A DNA stretch of 64,000 nucleotides from an uncultured Bacteroidales bacterium (GCA_902782465.1 CACZNH010000005.1:146036-210035), one strand, 5' to 3'. Positions 1 through 9,150 are shown, counted from the first letter of the stretch. The notes: generated by a model from the letters alone, not told the origin. Program-made: numbers and translations.

Positions 1-3000
1 AAACTAAAGGTTTTATCAGAGTCCTTACTTGGTTGTTGATCTTGATTTGCCTGTTCTATCTGGGGTTCACGTTCGTGAGCAATCACTACCAGAACAAAGC
101 AGAACAGAAGGCACTCGCTGTTGCCGGCATTAAGAGCCCGGACACCAGCAACGAGCAGTACAAGATTGCTTTGAATGAGTATTTGGATTCTATCGCTAAC
201 AAGAAGGTGTATCCTATCCTGATGTCCAAGTGGTTTGACAAGGGTTATACCTTCCAGGAAGTTCGTGAGAAAGAGTTGGGCCTCGGCCTTGACTTGAAGG
301 GTGGTATGAACGTGACACTGCAAATCTCAGTGCCCGACATCCTGCGCGCTCTCGCGAACAACAATCCCGACAAGAAGTTTAACCAGGCTATCGACAACGT
401 TGCCAACAACCAGACCGCACAGGATGACTTCGTTGGCTCCTTCTGCAAGGAGTACAAGAAGCTCGCTCCCGAGGGCAATCTGGCTCAGATTTTCCGCAAC
501 ATTGAGCGTGTGAAGGAAAAACCCAATGCCACCGACGCTGAGGTACAGAGCATCCTCAACGAAGAGGTGAACAGCATGGTGGACAATTCCTACAAGGTGC
601 TGCGCAACCGTATCGACCGCTTTGGCGTGGTTCAACCTAATATCCAGAAACTGGCGAGCACTGGACGCATCCTGCTCGAGCTCCCGGGTGTGAAGGAACC
701 TGAGCGCGTCCGCAAACTGTTGCAGGGTGCCGCCAACCTCGAGTTCTACACGACCTATAAGTTGAGCGATGTCATTGGTGCATTGCGTCAGCTCAGTGAT
801 CAGGCTATTGCCGAGACCACGACCACGACCGCAACCGACACCACTGCCACCACCGACGCTGCTCCCAAGCCTGCTGCTGCTCCTGAGGCTGCTGCCGATA
901 GCGCTGCTGCCAAGAAGGAAGCCCCCAAGGCTAAGAAGGAGACTGCCGAGACCCTCGCCCAGCTCACCAGCTTTGAGGCTCTGGCAGCTAACCAGGGTGG
1001 CTCGCCCGTTGTAGGTTATGTCCTCGCTAGCGACACCTCAAAGGTTAATGCCATCATCAACTCTAAGGTTGCCAAGACGATCCTGCCCTCAGACCTGAAG
1101 CTGGCTTGGACCGTTAAGCCCGAGAAGATGCAGGGTGGCCATGAGACCTTCCAGCTCGTAGCACTGCAGACCGTTAACGGCCAGCCCGTCCTGAACGGTG
1201 ATGTCGTTACCCGTGCTACCAGCGAGTATGATAACCTGCAGGGTCAGGTCGTTTCGATGACCATGAACGATGAAGGCGCCCGCCAGTGGAGCCGCATCAC
1301 CGGTCAGAACATCGGTAAGGCTATCGCCATCGTCCTTGACGACCAGGTTTACTCCTTCCCCAATGTGAACAGCCAGATTGACGGTGGTCGCTCACAGATT
1401 AGCGGTCGCTTCACCGTTGAGGAGGCTAGTGACCTTGCCAACGTGCTCGAGTCCGGTAAGATGGTGGCACGTGTCAATGTTGCCAGTGAGAGTGTGATTG
1501 GCCCGTCGCTGGGTAAGGAATCCATCCAGAAGGGTCTCCGTTCGTTCGGTATCGCCCTGGTACTGTTAATGATCTTCATGTGGTTGGCTTACGGCTGGCA
1601 GGCTGGTTCAATCGCCATCCTCGGTCTGATTCTCAACCTGTTCTTCACGATGGGTATTCTCGCCTCGTTCCAGAGCGTGCTCACCCTGCCTGGTATCGCC
1701 GGTATCGTGCTGACGCTGGGTATGGCGGTAGACGCCAACGTGCTTATCTTCGAACGTTGTAAGGAGGAGCTGCGTGCCGGCAAGGGTCTCAAGGCTGCTG
1801 TCAGCGATGGTTACAAGAACGCGTTCTCGGCCATCTTCGACTCCAACTTGACCACCATCATCACCGGTATCATCCTGATTCTGCTGGGTTCCGGTCCCAT
1901 CCGCGGTTTTGCCGTTACCCTGGTAATCGGTATCTGCTGCTCGTTCTTCACTGCAGTGTTCGCAACCCGTCTGGTAATGGAGCACTTCGTGAACAAGGGC
2001 ACCTTCGACAACATGACCTTCAACACCCGCTTCACCCGTCACCTGATGGAGAATGTAAGCTTCGACTTCATGGGCGCTGCCAAGAAGACCGCCTTCTTCG
2101 TTCTCGGTCTCATCGTGCTGATGGGCATCCTGTTCGCCGCCCGCGGCTTGAACCGTGGTATCGACTTCTCGGGTGGTCGCAACTTTGTCGTACAATTTGA
2201 CCATCCCGTCAAGACCCAGGCGCTGGAAGACCAGCTGACCCCGTTGTTCGACGGCGCAAACACCTCGGTTATCACCATTGATAATGACACCAAGGTGCGC
2301 GTATCGACCAACTACAAGATTAAGGATACCAGCGAGGGTGTTGATGACGAGATTATGGACAAGCTGTACACCGGACTGAAGAGCGAACTTGGCAACATGA
2401 CCAAGGATGACTTCAGCATGTCGAACGAGAGCGTCGGTGTTGTTTCGAGTGAGACCGTCGGTCCGAGCATCGCTAGCGATATGACCCGCCAGGCCATCTG
2501 GGCTGTGCTGTTCTCGCTGCTTGCCATGGCACTGTACATCCTGATCCGCTTCCGCAACATCGCCTTCTCGATTGGCGCTCTGGCTGCCGTAGCATTCACC
2601 GCATTCATCGTTATCGGCTTCTACAACCTGCACGGCCTGCTGCCCTTCTCCATGGAGATTGATCAGACCTTTATCGCCGCTATCCTGACCGTTATCGGTT
2701 ACCAGGTGAACGATACCGTGGTTGTATTTGACCGTGTGCGTGAGTACCGCTCGCTGTATCCCAAGCAGGATCTGTACACCACCTTCAACAAGGCCTTGTG
2801 CAGCACTCTGTCGCGTACCATGATGACTTCTATCACGACGTTGCTCGTGCTGATCATCATGTTGATCTTCGGTGGTGAGTCCATCCGCAGCTTCATCTTC
2901 GCGATGATCCTCGGTGTCATCATCGGTACCTGCTCCTCACTGTTCATCGCTTCGCCCGTGGCTTACTGGATTGCCCGTCGCAGCGACAAGAAGGAGGCTA

Positions 3001-3023
3001 AGCTTGCTACCGCCAGGAAGTAA
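1..3023 (+). CDS. secDF: Protein translocase SecDF fusion, 5'-truncated by window edge
   Basis: Proton-driven accessory subunit of the Sec translocon in the inner membrane; SecD and SecF are fused, as is usual in Bacteroidota. The reading frame is open from base 3, so the true start lies before the window; the first internal start-like codon (TTG at 33) falls inside the first membrane segment (TWLLILICLFYLGFTF) and is not the start. Visible landmarks are the SecD D1 motif LGLDLKGGMN near base 285, the SecD membrane block near 1540-2010 with AVDANVLIFER, the SecF motif RGIDFSGGRN near 2155, and VNDTVVVFDR near 2706. An Ala/Thr/Lys-rich low-complexity insertion occupies about 805-955 in the periplasmic P1 region. 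No neighbouring translocase genes are in view. Confidence 0.97.
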   Translation, partial: TKGFIRVLTWLLILICLFYLGFTFVSNHYQNKAEQKALAVAGIKSPDTSNEQYKIALNEYLDSIANKKVYPILMSKWFDKGYTFQEVREKELGLGLDLKGGMNVTLQISVPDILRALANNNPDKKFNQAIDNVANNQTAQDDFVGSFCKEYKKLAPEGNLAQIFRNIERVKEKPNATDAEVQSILNEEVNSMVDNSYKVLRNRIDRFGVVQPNIQKLASTGRILLELPGVKEPERVRKLLQGAANLEFYTTYKLSDVIGALRQLSDQAIAETTTTTATDTTATTDAAPKPAAAPEAAADSAAAKKEAPKAKKETAETLAQLTSFEALAANQGGSPVVGYVLASDTSKVNAIINSKVAKTILPSDLKLAWTVKPEKMQGGHETFQLVALQTVNGQPVLNGDVVTRATSEYDNLQGQVVSMTMNDEGARQWSRITGQNIGKAIAIVLDDQVYSFPNVNSQIDGGRSQISGRFTVEEASDLANVLESGKMVARVNVASESVIGPSLGKESIQKGLRSFGIALVLLMIFMWLAYGWQAGSIAILGLILNLFFTMGILASFQSVLTLPGIAGIVLTLGMAVDANVLIFERCKEELRAGKGLKAAVSDGYKNAFSAIFDSNLTTIITGIILILLGSGPIRGFAVTLVIGICCSFFTAVFATRLVMEHFVNKGTFDNMTFNTRFTRHLMENVSFDFMGAAKKTAFFVLGLIVLMGILFAARGLNRGIDFSGGRNFVVQFDHPVKTQALEDQLTPLFDGANTSVITIDNDTKVRVSTNYKIKDTSEGVDDEIMDKLYTGLKSELGNMTKDDFSMSNESVGVVSSETVGPSIASDMTRQAIWAVLFSLLAMALYILIRFRNIAFSIGALAAVAFTAFIVIGFYNLHGLLPFSMEIDQTFIAAILTVIGYQVNDTVVVFDRVREYRSLYPKQDLYTTFNKALCSTLSRTMMTSITTLLVLIIMLIFGGESIRSFIFAMILGVIIGTCSSLFIASPVAYWIARRSDKKEAKLATARK

Positions 3024-3046
3024 TTCCTGACGAGTGAAATAATGAG

Positions 3047-3084
3047 TCGGCTGGCCGGGCGCCAAGCCTCGAGCCAGCCGATTT
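3047..3084 (+). terminator. Hairpin after secDF
   Basis: Perfect 9-bp stem (TCGGCTGGC at 3047-3055 with its complement at 3073-3081) followed by a short T run, 23 bases after the secDF stop and just before the tRNA. Confidence 0.6.
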
Positions 3085-3090
3085 CCTGAT

Positions 3091-3162
3091 GCTCCTGTAG
3101 TTCAATGGATAGAATGGAGGTTTCCTAAACCTTAGATTTGGGTTCGATTCCCAGCGGGAGTA
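3091..3162 (+). tRNA. tRNA-Arg (CCT)
   Basis: A full cloverleaf can be drawn: acceptor GCTCCTG/CGGGAGT (with G-U pairs), D arm with AATGGATA, anticodon stem GAGGT/ACCTT around loop TTCCTAA giving anticodon CCT, and T stem TTGGG/CCCAG around TTCGATT. CCA is not encoded. Decodes AGG. Confidence 0.93.
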
Positions 3163-3182
3163 CAATTTTCGAATTAAAGCGC

Positions 3183-3214
3183 TGAAGCACAATGTGTTTC
3201 GGTGCTTTTTGTTT
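3183..3214 (+). terminator. Terminator after tRNA-Arg
   Basis: Stem AAGCAC (3185-3190) with GTGCTT (3202-3207), followed by a T-rich run (TTTGTTTT). Confidence 0.6.
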
Positions 3215-3342
3215 TATACATCCCGTTGAGGTTTTTTAGGCAGTTTTCACCTCCTTGGTAAAGACTATAAACCTGCCTTCCTAATACGTTTATTTTTCTC
3301 AATTATTTCGCCTTATACATAACAAAGTACACAAAAATTCAC

Positions 3343-3350
3343 TATCTTTG
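3343..3350 (+). promoter_or_regulatory. -7 box TATCTTTG
   Basis: Exact match to the Bacteroidota -7 consensus TAnnTTTG, 80 bases before the oxidoreductase start. No convincing -33 TTTG is seen at the usual spacing. Confidence 0.5.
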
Positions 3351-3430
3351 TGCACATTAAGAATGTTCATTTTCCTCTAATTGGAGTTAAATCGCTGAAT
3401 TAGAAACAATAACCATATAAACCAATCAAT

Positions 3431-6400
3431 ATGTATAAAATCGAAAATCATCCTATTCTTGACCTTCCAAAAGAAGAATATGTTGAATTCCAGTTTGAAG
3501 GGAGAACCGTTCGCGGTCAGAAAGGCAAAACCATTGCTGCCGCCCTTCATCAGGCAGGACTTATCGTGCACAGCCACAGCACCACGGGCCGCAACCGCAG
3601 TCTGGAGTGCGGCATCGGCAAGTGCGGTGCCTGCGAGATGCTCGTCGATGGCCAGGTGCGCCGCATCTGCATCACCAGCGTTGACGGCGTGAAAGAGGTG
3701 CGCGAGATTCCCAAGGACTATATGCCCGAGGGCAAGGCCCGTGCTGCCAGCGAGACCAAGATTTACAAGACCACGGTAGCCATCGTCGGTGGCGGCCCTG
3801 CCGGACTGGCATGCCGCGAGCAGCTCACCGCACTGGGCATCCCCAACATCGTAGTGGACAACAACGCTACTGAGGGCGGTCAGTTCAATATGCAGACCCA
3901 CCAGTTCTTCTTCTTTGAGAAAGAGCAGAAGTTTGGTGGCATGCGCGGTTTTGACATCGCCAAGACCCTTGCCGGCGACAGCCACGACGGCATCCTGCTC
4001 AACAATACCGTGTGGGACCTGCTCGAAGGCCGCCGCATCGCCTTGAAGAACATCGTCACCCAGGAAGTGAGCTACATCGATGCCGACCATCTGGTGGTAG
4101 CCACCGGTGCCGTTCCCTTCATGCCCGTGTTTGAGAACGACGACGTGCCCGGTGTTTACACCGCAGCCGTCTTCCAGAAGATGATGAACCAGGAGCACAC
4201 TCTGCTGGGCAAGCGCGTGCTCACCGTGGGTGCCGGCAACATCGGCTACCTGACCAGCTATCAGGCCATGCAGGCCGGTGCCACCATCAAGGCCATCATC
4301 GAGGGTATGGACCACGAGGGCGGTTTCCCCGTTCAGGCAAACCGTGTTCGCCGTCTGGGTATCCCCATCATGACCTCGCACGTGCTCATCCGCGCCATCC
4401 CCAATGAGGACTACACCGGCGTTACCGGTGCCGTGATTGCCGAGTGCAAGAATTTCCAGCCCATCCCCGGCACCGAGCGCGTGATTGACGACATCGACAT
4501 CATCAACATCTGCACGGGTCTGATTCCCGACAACCAGCTGTTGGTGAAGGGCCGTTCGGTATTTGGCCGCAACGTCTATGGTGCCGGCGATGCCGTTCGC
4601 ATCGGCGAGGGCACTAGTGCCGTGTTGCGCGGCCGTCAGGTGGCCTACGAGGTAGCTCAGGAACTGGGACTCCGCTATAACTATGAGGACTATCTGGAAG
4701 TTTCCCGCCAGTATATCGATTCGCAGCAGCGCCCCGTGCGCCTGCTCGACAAGCCCAACGCCCCCACCGAGGAGCGCATGGCTGCGAAGCCCTATGTGCA
4801 GATTAACTGCTTGTATGGTTTCGCCTGCAACCCCTGCACCTTTGCCTGCCCACAGGGTGCCATCACCAAGCCCACCACGTCGTCGGTTCCCGTTGTCGAT
4901 TATGACAAGTGCATCGGCTGTATGCAGTGTGTGAACCACTGTCCCGGCTTGGCCATCTTCGGCTACGACAAGCGCAAGAACGTGGCGTTCCTGCCCGTAG
5001 AATATGACGTGGAAGAAGGCAAGGAAGTCTTCCTGGTTGATGACAACGGCGCCAAGGTTGGCGAGGGCGTCATCGAGAAGGTGCTCAAGAAGGACAACAA
5101 GACCCATGTGGCCCGCGTCCAGGTCACCAAGGCCGATGAACTGAATCAAATCAAGGGCTTCATCCTCAAGGAGCGCTATCCCGAGCCCCTGAACCTGCGT
5201 CCCCTCACCAATCCCGAGGAAGGCAAGTCCTTTGTCTGCCACTGCGAGGATGTGGACGTGAAGACCCTGCTCGCCCTGGTCGGCGACCGCAAGTATATCT
5301 CGGTGGATGAACTCAAGCACACCACCCGCATGGGTATGGGTCCCTGCCGCGGCAAGCGCTGTGTGTCGCGCGCCAAACAGATTCTGCGCGCCCACGGCAT
5401 CGAGGTGACCGGCGACAGCACCCCGCGTGCACCGCTGGCCAACCAGGTCACCCTGGGCGACGTCTATAACGGCGAGGCCAAGGAGACCTTCGTCTTTGAG
5501 CATGGCTCAGTCATTGAGAAGGCCGAAACCGAAATCCTCGTTGCCGGTGGCGGTATGGCCGGTAGTGCGGCATTCCGCTACTTTGCCGAGGCCGGTAAGC
5601 GCACTGTCCTGGTCAACTATGACCGCGGTTCGACGTGGCGCTGCATCGGCGGCGGACGTCCTGCCTTCTCCAACCCCGACATCAGCGACATCGCCATGCA
5701 CAACCTGGAAATCTTCCGCGACGACCAGGAGCATTGCAACATCGACCTGAAGATGACCCGCTATGTCAACCTCGTGCACGATGACGCCACCTACCGCTCT
5801 CTGGACGCCTCACGCGCCTGGAGCGAGGCCTATATGATTGACCGCAAGGACTTCACCAAGGAGATTTCGCCCTACTGGAATCCCAACGACAACATCTACA
5901 GCCACGCCCTGATTTCCATGAACTGCTGGCAGGCCACGCCGGGCCGCACCATCGAGTATGTGCGCAACGTGGGCAAGCAGCATGGCGGCGAGGTGCTCGA
6001 GGACTGCGAGGTGCTGCATGTGGAGCGTGCAGGCGACAAATACCGCGTGCTGGTGCGCCGCCACGACAAGCACTACGTGGAATACACCTGTGACCACTTT
6101 GTTAACGCCATGGGATGGGGCTCGGAGAAGTTTACCGACATGCTCGGCATCGACACCCAGCTCTTCCCCGTCAAGCACCAGGCATTCATCACCCGCCGTC
6201 TGCCCAACATGGGTATCAACGGCGACTCGCTCGACATGATTATCGACCGCCGTCACTACAAGGGCTTCAACGCCGTTTACGGCCAGCAGTTCCTGCACAC
6301 AGGCCAAATCATCGGCTGCGCATCGCCAGACTGCGACCCCTATGAGGCACGCCAGAACCTGAAGTACAACAGCCAGGCCTTCCTCAAGATTGTGAGCGAG

Positions 6401-6652
6401 ATGTTTGCCCAGTGGATTCCCAACCTGGCATCGGTCGGCTTCCATGCCGTTTGGGCAGGCTACTACATCGAGCCGCGCTACATCATCGACCCCGAGGTGG
6501 GTCTGCTCACGGGTCTGCGTGGCCACGGCTTCATGCTCGGCCAGTACCTTGCCAAGCTCTATGTGGACAAGTATCTGGGCAAGCCCGTTCCCGAATACAT
6601 GAAGGACCTCGCCATCGGCGGCAAGGGCCTCAGCGAGAACGCCTTCCAGTAA
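3431..6652 (+). CDS. Five-module FAD/Fe-S oxidoreductase (HcnABC/opine-oxidase-like fusion)
   Basis: A 1073-residue cytoplasmic flavo-iron-sulfur enzyme. Modules in order: [2Fe-2S] ferredoxin-like domain (C60, C65, C68, C80); FAD/NAD disulfide-oxidoreductase-like domain (about 113-430, VAIVGGGPAGLA); [4Fe-4S] domain with C460, C466, C469, C473 and the classical set C494, C497, C500, C504; a BFD-like [2Fe-2S] segment (C603, C605, C639, C644); and a DAO/glycine-oxidase-like FAD domain (about 700-1073, LVAGGGMAGSAA). The same parts occur as separate subunits in HcnABC, octopine/nopaline oxidases and D-hydroxyproline dehydrogenases, so oxidation of an amine or imino acid is a reasonable inference; the substrate cannot be read. 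Monocistronic between its own -7 box and a strong hairpin. Confidence 0.85.
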   Translation: MYKIENHPILDLPKEEYVEFQFEGRTVRGQKGKTIAAALHQAGLIVHSHSTTGRNRSLECGIGKCGACEMLVDGQVRRICITSVDGVKEVREIPKDYMPEGKARAASETKIYKTTVAIVGGGPAGLACREQLTALGIPNIVVDNNATEGGQFNMQTHQFFFFEKEQKFGGMRGFDIAKTLAGDSHDGILLNNTVWDLLEGRRIALKNIVTQEVSYIDADHLVVATGAVPFMPVFENDDVPGVYTAAVFQKMMNQEHTLLGKRVLTVGAGNIGYLTSYQAMQAGATIKAIIEGMDHEGGFPVQANRVRRLGIPIMTSHVLIRAIPNEDYTGVTGAVIAECKNFQPIPGTERVIDDIDIINICTGLIPDNQLLVKGRSVFGRNVYGAGDAVRIGEGTSAVLRGRQVAYEVAQELGLRYNYEDYLEVSRQYIDSQQRPVRLLDKPNAPTEERMAAKPYVQINCLYGFACNPCTFACPQGAITKPTTSSVPVVDYDKCIGCMQCVNHCPGLAIFGYDKRKNVAFLPVEYDVEEGKEVFLVDDNGAKVGEGVIEKVLKKDNKTHVARVQVTKADELNQIKGFILKERYPEPLNLRPLTNPEEGKSFVCHCEDVDVKTLLALVGDRKYISVDELKHTTRMGMGPCRGKRCVSRAKQILRAHGIEVTGDSTPRAPLANQVTLGDVYNGEAKETFVFEHGSVIEKAETEILVAGGGMAGSAAFRYFAEAGKRTVLVNYDRGSTWRCIGGGRPAFSNPDISDIAMHNLEIFRDDQEHCNIDLKMTRYVNLVHDDATYRSLDASRAWSEAYMIDRKDFTKEISPYWNPNDNIYSHALISMNCWQATPGRTIEYVRNVGKQHGGEVLEDCEVLHVERAGDKYRVLVRRHDKHYVEYTCDHFVNAMGWGSEKFTDMLGIDTQLFPVKHQAFITRRLPNMGINGDSLDMIIDRRHYKGFNAVYGQQFLHTGQIIGCASPDCDPYEARQNLKYNSQAFLKIVSEMFAQWIPNLASVGFHAVWAGYYIEPRYIIDPEVGLLTGLRGHGFMLGQYLAKLYVDKYLGKPVPEYMKDLAIGGKGLSENAFQ

Positions 6653-6679
6653 TCGGAAGCCTTCCCTTTGACAAACAAG

Positions 6680-6713
6680 TTCCCCCGAAAGCCAAACCAT
6701 GTTTTCGGGGGAA
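6680..6713 (+). terminator. Terminator after oxidoreductase gene
   Basis: Long stem TTCCCCCGAAA (6680-6690) with its complement at 6702-6713 and a short AT-rich tail. Confidence 0.65.
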
Positions 6714-6824
6714 CATCATTTAAATTGGAGTGTAGTGAAGCTGTATCTATTATTGGCTACGATAATCAGCAATAATGGGTATTTTATAACGTTAATAATT
6801 GTGATAGTTAATGTATGGCAAAAC

Positions 6825-7513
6825 ATGAAGCAGTTGACATACATATTGGCGCTGATACTAGTGCTCGGGGCAGTGGTCCCGGGGTGCCATGAGGCGCCCC
6901 GCTACGACGGCCGTCTGGCGCAGGCCGACAGCCTGATGCTCGACAAACCCGACAGCGCCTTGGCGCTGCTGGAGGGGTTGGACGGTGCCACGCTTGCCAC
7001 CAAAGGCGACAGTGCCTACCGCGACCTGCTGCTGACGCAGGCACGTTACCGTTGCTACATCACAGCCACCAGCGACAGCGCCATCAACCGCGCCCTGGCC
7101 TATTACCGCGCCCACCCTAGCGAACGCGAGAAACTTACCCGCGCCTACATTTACAAGGGTGCCGTCATGGAGGAACTCAACCACCCCGATAGCGCCATGC
7201 TCTACTACAAGCACGCCGAAGCTGTTGCTGACCCTAGTGACTACTTCAACTTGGGATACGTGAAAAATGCGCATGGGCACATTGTACCGAGACTATTATT
7301 CAATGGACGGATATGACATTCAAAAATATGAAGAAGCTCTGGAATGCTTTAATCACACCAATGAAAAGCATTACCAACTGGTATGCAAAATTTGTCTAGC
7401 ATCATTATGCCGATTGAATAATGATCAGAAAGCTCAAGACCTGTTGACGGAGTCCATGACTCTGGCGATGCAACTGAAAGATACCATCAACTATGCAGTC
7501 TGTCTCAAGAGCC
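6825..7513 (+). pseudogene. Decayed TPR lipoprotein (N-terminal part of a DUF6377-like regulator)
   Basis: Starts at the ATG at 6825, which gives a lipoprotein signal (MKQLTYILALILVLGAVVPGC); the longer frame from 6699 adds an unlikely N-terminus. TPR-type helices follow (DSALALL, AYIYKGAVMEELNHPDSAMLYYKHAE). At 7263-7267 a run of five A bases shifts the frame: removing one A joins LGYVK to MRMGTLYRDYYSMDGYD and the TPR sequence continues in the next frame to CLKSL near 7513. The transmembrane segment and HTH-like C-terminus expected from the relative at 43916-45583 are absent; unrelated CotH sequence follows. Dead gene: frameshift plus loss of the 3' half. Confidence 0.75.
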
Positions 7514-8002
7514 TAACTGGCCATGTTCTATATCATTGGCGAAATGATGGACGACCTGGAGTACTTTGCAGGCAGTTGCTTCATGTACAAGCATCGCGGC
7601 GACACCACCAAGTTGATATTCGGACCGGTATGGGACTTCGGAAACGCATTCCAGCGATGGGCCGCCTATGGTGACACTGAGTTCAACAAATTCATCTACC
7701 AGCAGCCCACACCGTTCAAGTCGCACTGGATTGAGGAAATCTACAAGTTCCCCCGCTTCAGGAAAACCGTGCGCCGACACTGGCGGAAATTCTATGGCTC
7801 GGGGTTCAATGGTTTGGATATCGACCGATACATCAACGACTTTGTCAACATGATCAAACCCGCATTTGACGCAGACGTGACTAGATGGCCCCAATATGAC
7901 ATCGAGTACCAGAAATACGACTTCTCATTGTTCCTCCACAGCAAAATAGACTGGCTGCAGTCGCAATGGGGTGATGAAACAATGGCGGGTGCTCCTGAAT
8001 GA
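7514..8002 (+). pseudogene. 3' remnant of a CotH-kinase family gene
   Basis: The frame ending at 8002 encodes about 159 residues typical of the C-terminal half of CotH-like protein kinase-fold proteins (FYIIGEMMDDLEYFAGSCFMYKHRGD, KLIFGPVWDFGNAF). A stop at 7514-7516 lies just upstream in this frame and the ATP-binding N-terminal half is missing, so this is a tail joined to the decayed TPR gene. The apparent start ATG at 7523 is an internal Met. Not expected to be functional. Confidence 0.75.
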
Positions 8003-8039
8003 AACACCCGCCATTATTAGAATGTCTTGAAGTAAAGGT

Positions 8040-8591
8040 TTACTTCTTGAAGAAGCGGTTGTACAGGCCGGTGAAGCCTTGTCCGTGGCGGGCCTCGTCG
8101 CGGGCCATCTCGTGAACAGTGTCGTGGATGGCATCGAGGTTCTGAGCCTTGGCGAGCTTGGCGATGCGGAACTTGTCCTCACAGGCGCCTGCCTCGGCGG
8201 CCATGCGTTTCTCAAGGTTGGTCTTGGTGTCCCAAACGACCTCGCCCAGCAGCTCGGCAAACCTGGCGGCATGCTCGGCCTCCTCAAAGGCGTAGCGCTT
8301 GAAGGCCTCGGCCACCTCGGGATAGCCCTCGCGGTCGGCCTGGCGCGACATGGCCAGATACATACCCACCTCGGAGCATTCGCCCTCGAAGTGAGCCTTC
8401 AGTCCGGCAAGGATTTCGGGGTCAACGCCCTTGGCAACGCCCAGCACGTGCTCGGCGGCATAGGTTACTTCCTCGTCCTCCTTGAGTTCCTTGAACTTCT
8501 CGGCGGGTTGTTTACACTGCGGACATTTCTCGGGAGGCGTGTCGCCCTCGTGTACATAACCGCACACGGTGCAGATCCATTTCTTAGCCAT
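8040..8591 (-). CDS. Reverse rubrerythrin (rubredoxin domain first)
   Basis: 183-residue cytoplasmic peroxide-scavenging iron protein. Residues 1-35 form a rubredoxin-like domain with two CxxC pairs (CTVCGY, CPQC); the rest is a ferritin-like four-helix domain with di-iron ligand motifs [20 protein letters not shown] and DEARHGQGF. This order is that of reverse rubrerythrins, which reduce hydrogen peroxide using electrons from NADH via rubredoxin-type carriers. It lies 84 bases downstream of the mini-rubredoxin on the same strand and probably shares its promoter. Confidence 0.92.
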   Translation of the reverse strand: MAKKWICTVCGYVHEGDTPPEKCPQCKQPAEKFKELKEDEEVTYAAEHVLGVAKGVDPEILAGLKAHFEGECSEVGMYLAMSRQADREGYPEVAEAFKRYAFEEAEHAARFAELLGEVVWDTKTNLEKRMAAEAGACEDKFRIAKLAKAQNLDAIHDTVHEMARDEARHGQGFTGLYNRFFKK

Positions 8592-8675
8592 AATAGTCAG
8601 TTAGTTGATGCTTGATTTAGATTAAGTTAAACAGATTATTGGTTGATGATTTACTCTTACTCGTAGGGGGAGGTG

Positions 8676-8789
8676 TCACTCGGTCACTTCCTCAAAGTCC
8701 TCGGGTCCAACGCCGCACAGCGGGCATTCTTCGGGAGGTGTGTCACCCTCATGGATGTAACCACACACATTGCATTTCCATTTCTTCAT
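8676..8789 (-). CDS. 37-residue rubredoxin-like protein
   Basis: Small ORF that simple length filters miss. It encodes [20 protein letters not shown] followed by [17 protein letters not shown], so both CxxC pairs that bind the single iron are present. It is nearly the same as the N-terminal domain of the adjacent reverse rubrerythrin, shorter than classical rubredoxins (about 52 residues), and ends soon after the second CxxC. Likely an electron carrier for its neighbour, or a duplication of that domain. A -7 box (TAACTTTG) sits 47 bases upstream. Confidence 0.85.
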   Translation of the reverse strand: MKKWKCNVCGYIHEGDTPPEECPLCGVGPEDFEEVTE

Positions 8790-8835
8790 TGTCGTTGATG
8801 TCGTATTAAAGATTAATAATGATAGTTATCGCTCA

Positions 8836-8843
8836 CAAAGTTA
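8836..8843 (-). promoter_or_regulatory. -7 box TAACTTTG for rubredoxin/rubrerythrin
   Basis: TAnnTTTG match on the minus strand upstream of the mini-rubredoxin; likely drives both redox genes. Confidence 0.5.
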
Positions 8844-8987
8844 AAGCAAGAGTAAGCTACATTCCAAATTATTTTTCTTTTTTTTTGTAAAACAACCAAA
8901 ACTATATACCAACAACCGAAAACACATCATATCCATCATCTAACAGCTATTTGCTAAAAGCTGATTGCTAAAATCTAAAGAAACACC

Positions 8988-9137
8988 ACTTTGCCTCATG
9001 GCGAAGATAGGCGGCGCCTCGGATATATCCAAATAAATTTGGTATATCTCTCGGCTTGCACTACTTTGCCTCGCGGCGAAGATAGGCGGCGCCTCGGATA
9101 TATCCAAATAAATTTGGTATATCTCTCGGCTTGCACT
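8988..9137 (+). repeat. Tandem pair of a 75-bp hairpin element
   Basis: Two directly adjacent copies (8988-9062 and 9063-9137) that differ at only two bases. Each has a constant left segment (ACTTTGCCT..GGCGAAGATAG..GCGCCTCGG), an inner hairpin with arms GATATA.CCAAAT and ATTTGG.TATATC, and a constant right segment CTCTCGGCTTGCAC. The second copy runs straight into TATCTTTG, the nadK -7 box, which is also near-complementary to GAAGATAG on the left. Related copies lie at 50649-50738 and inside comM at about 61370-61450. The rest of the 8790-9150 gap holds only AT-rich sequence and the minus-strand promoter. Confidence 0.85.
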
Positions 9138-9144
9138 ATCTTTG
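9137..9144 (+). promoter_or_regulatory. -7 box TATCTTTG of nadK, at the end of the hairpin element
   Basis: Exact TAnnTTTG match with only six bases between it and the ATG at 9151, so transcription should start at or very near the start codon. Confidence 0.6.
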
Positions 9145-9150
9145 TCCCCC

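Noticed and set aside
3377-5503. 708-residue open frame on the minus strand
   Set aside because: It lies opposite the well-supported oxidoreductase gene and shows only low-complexity, His/Gly/Val-rich translation typical of an antisense shadow.
3431-6652. Hydrogen cyanide synthase (hcnABC) by domain likeness
   Set aside because: The module order is shared by opine, octopine and hydroxyproline oxidases; nothing shows cyanide production, and the extra [4Fe-4S] domain differs.
8988-9137. Attenuator or riboswitch controlling nadK
   Set aside because: The -7 box lies at the end of the structure, so the hairpins would not be in the nadK transcript.
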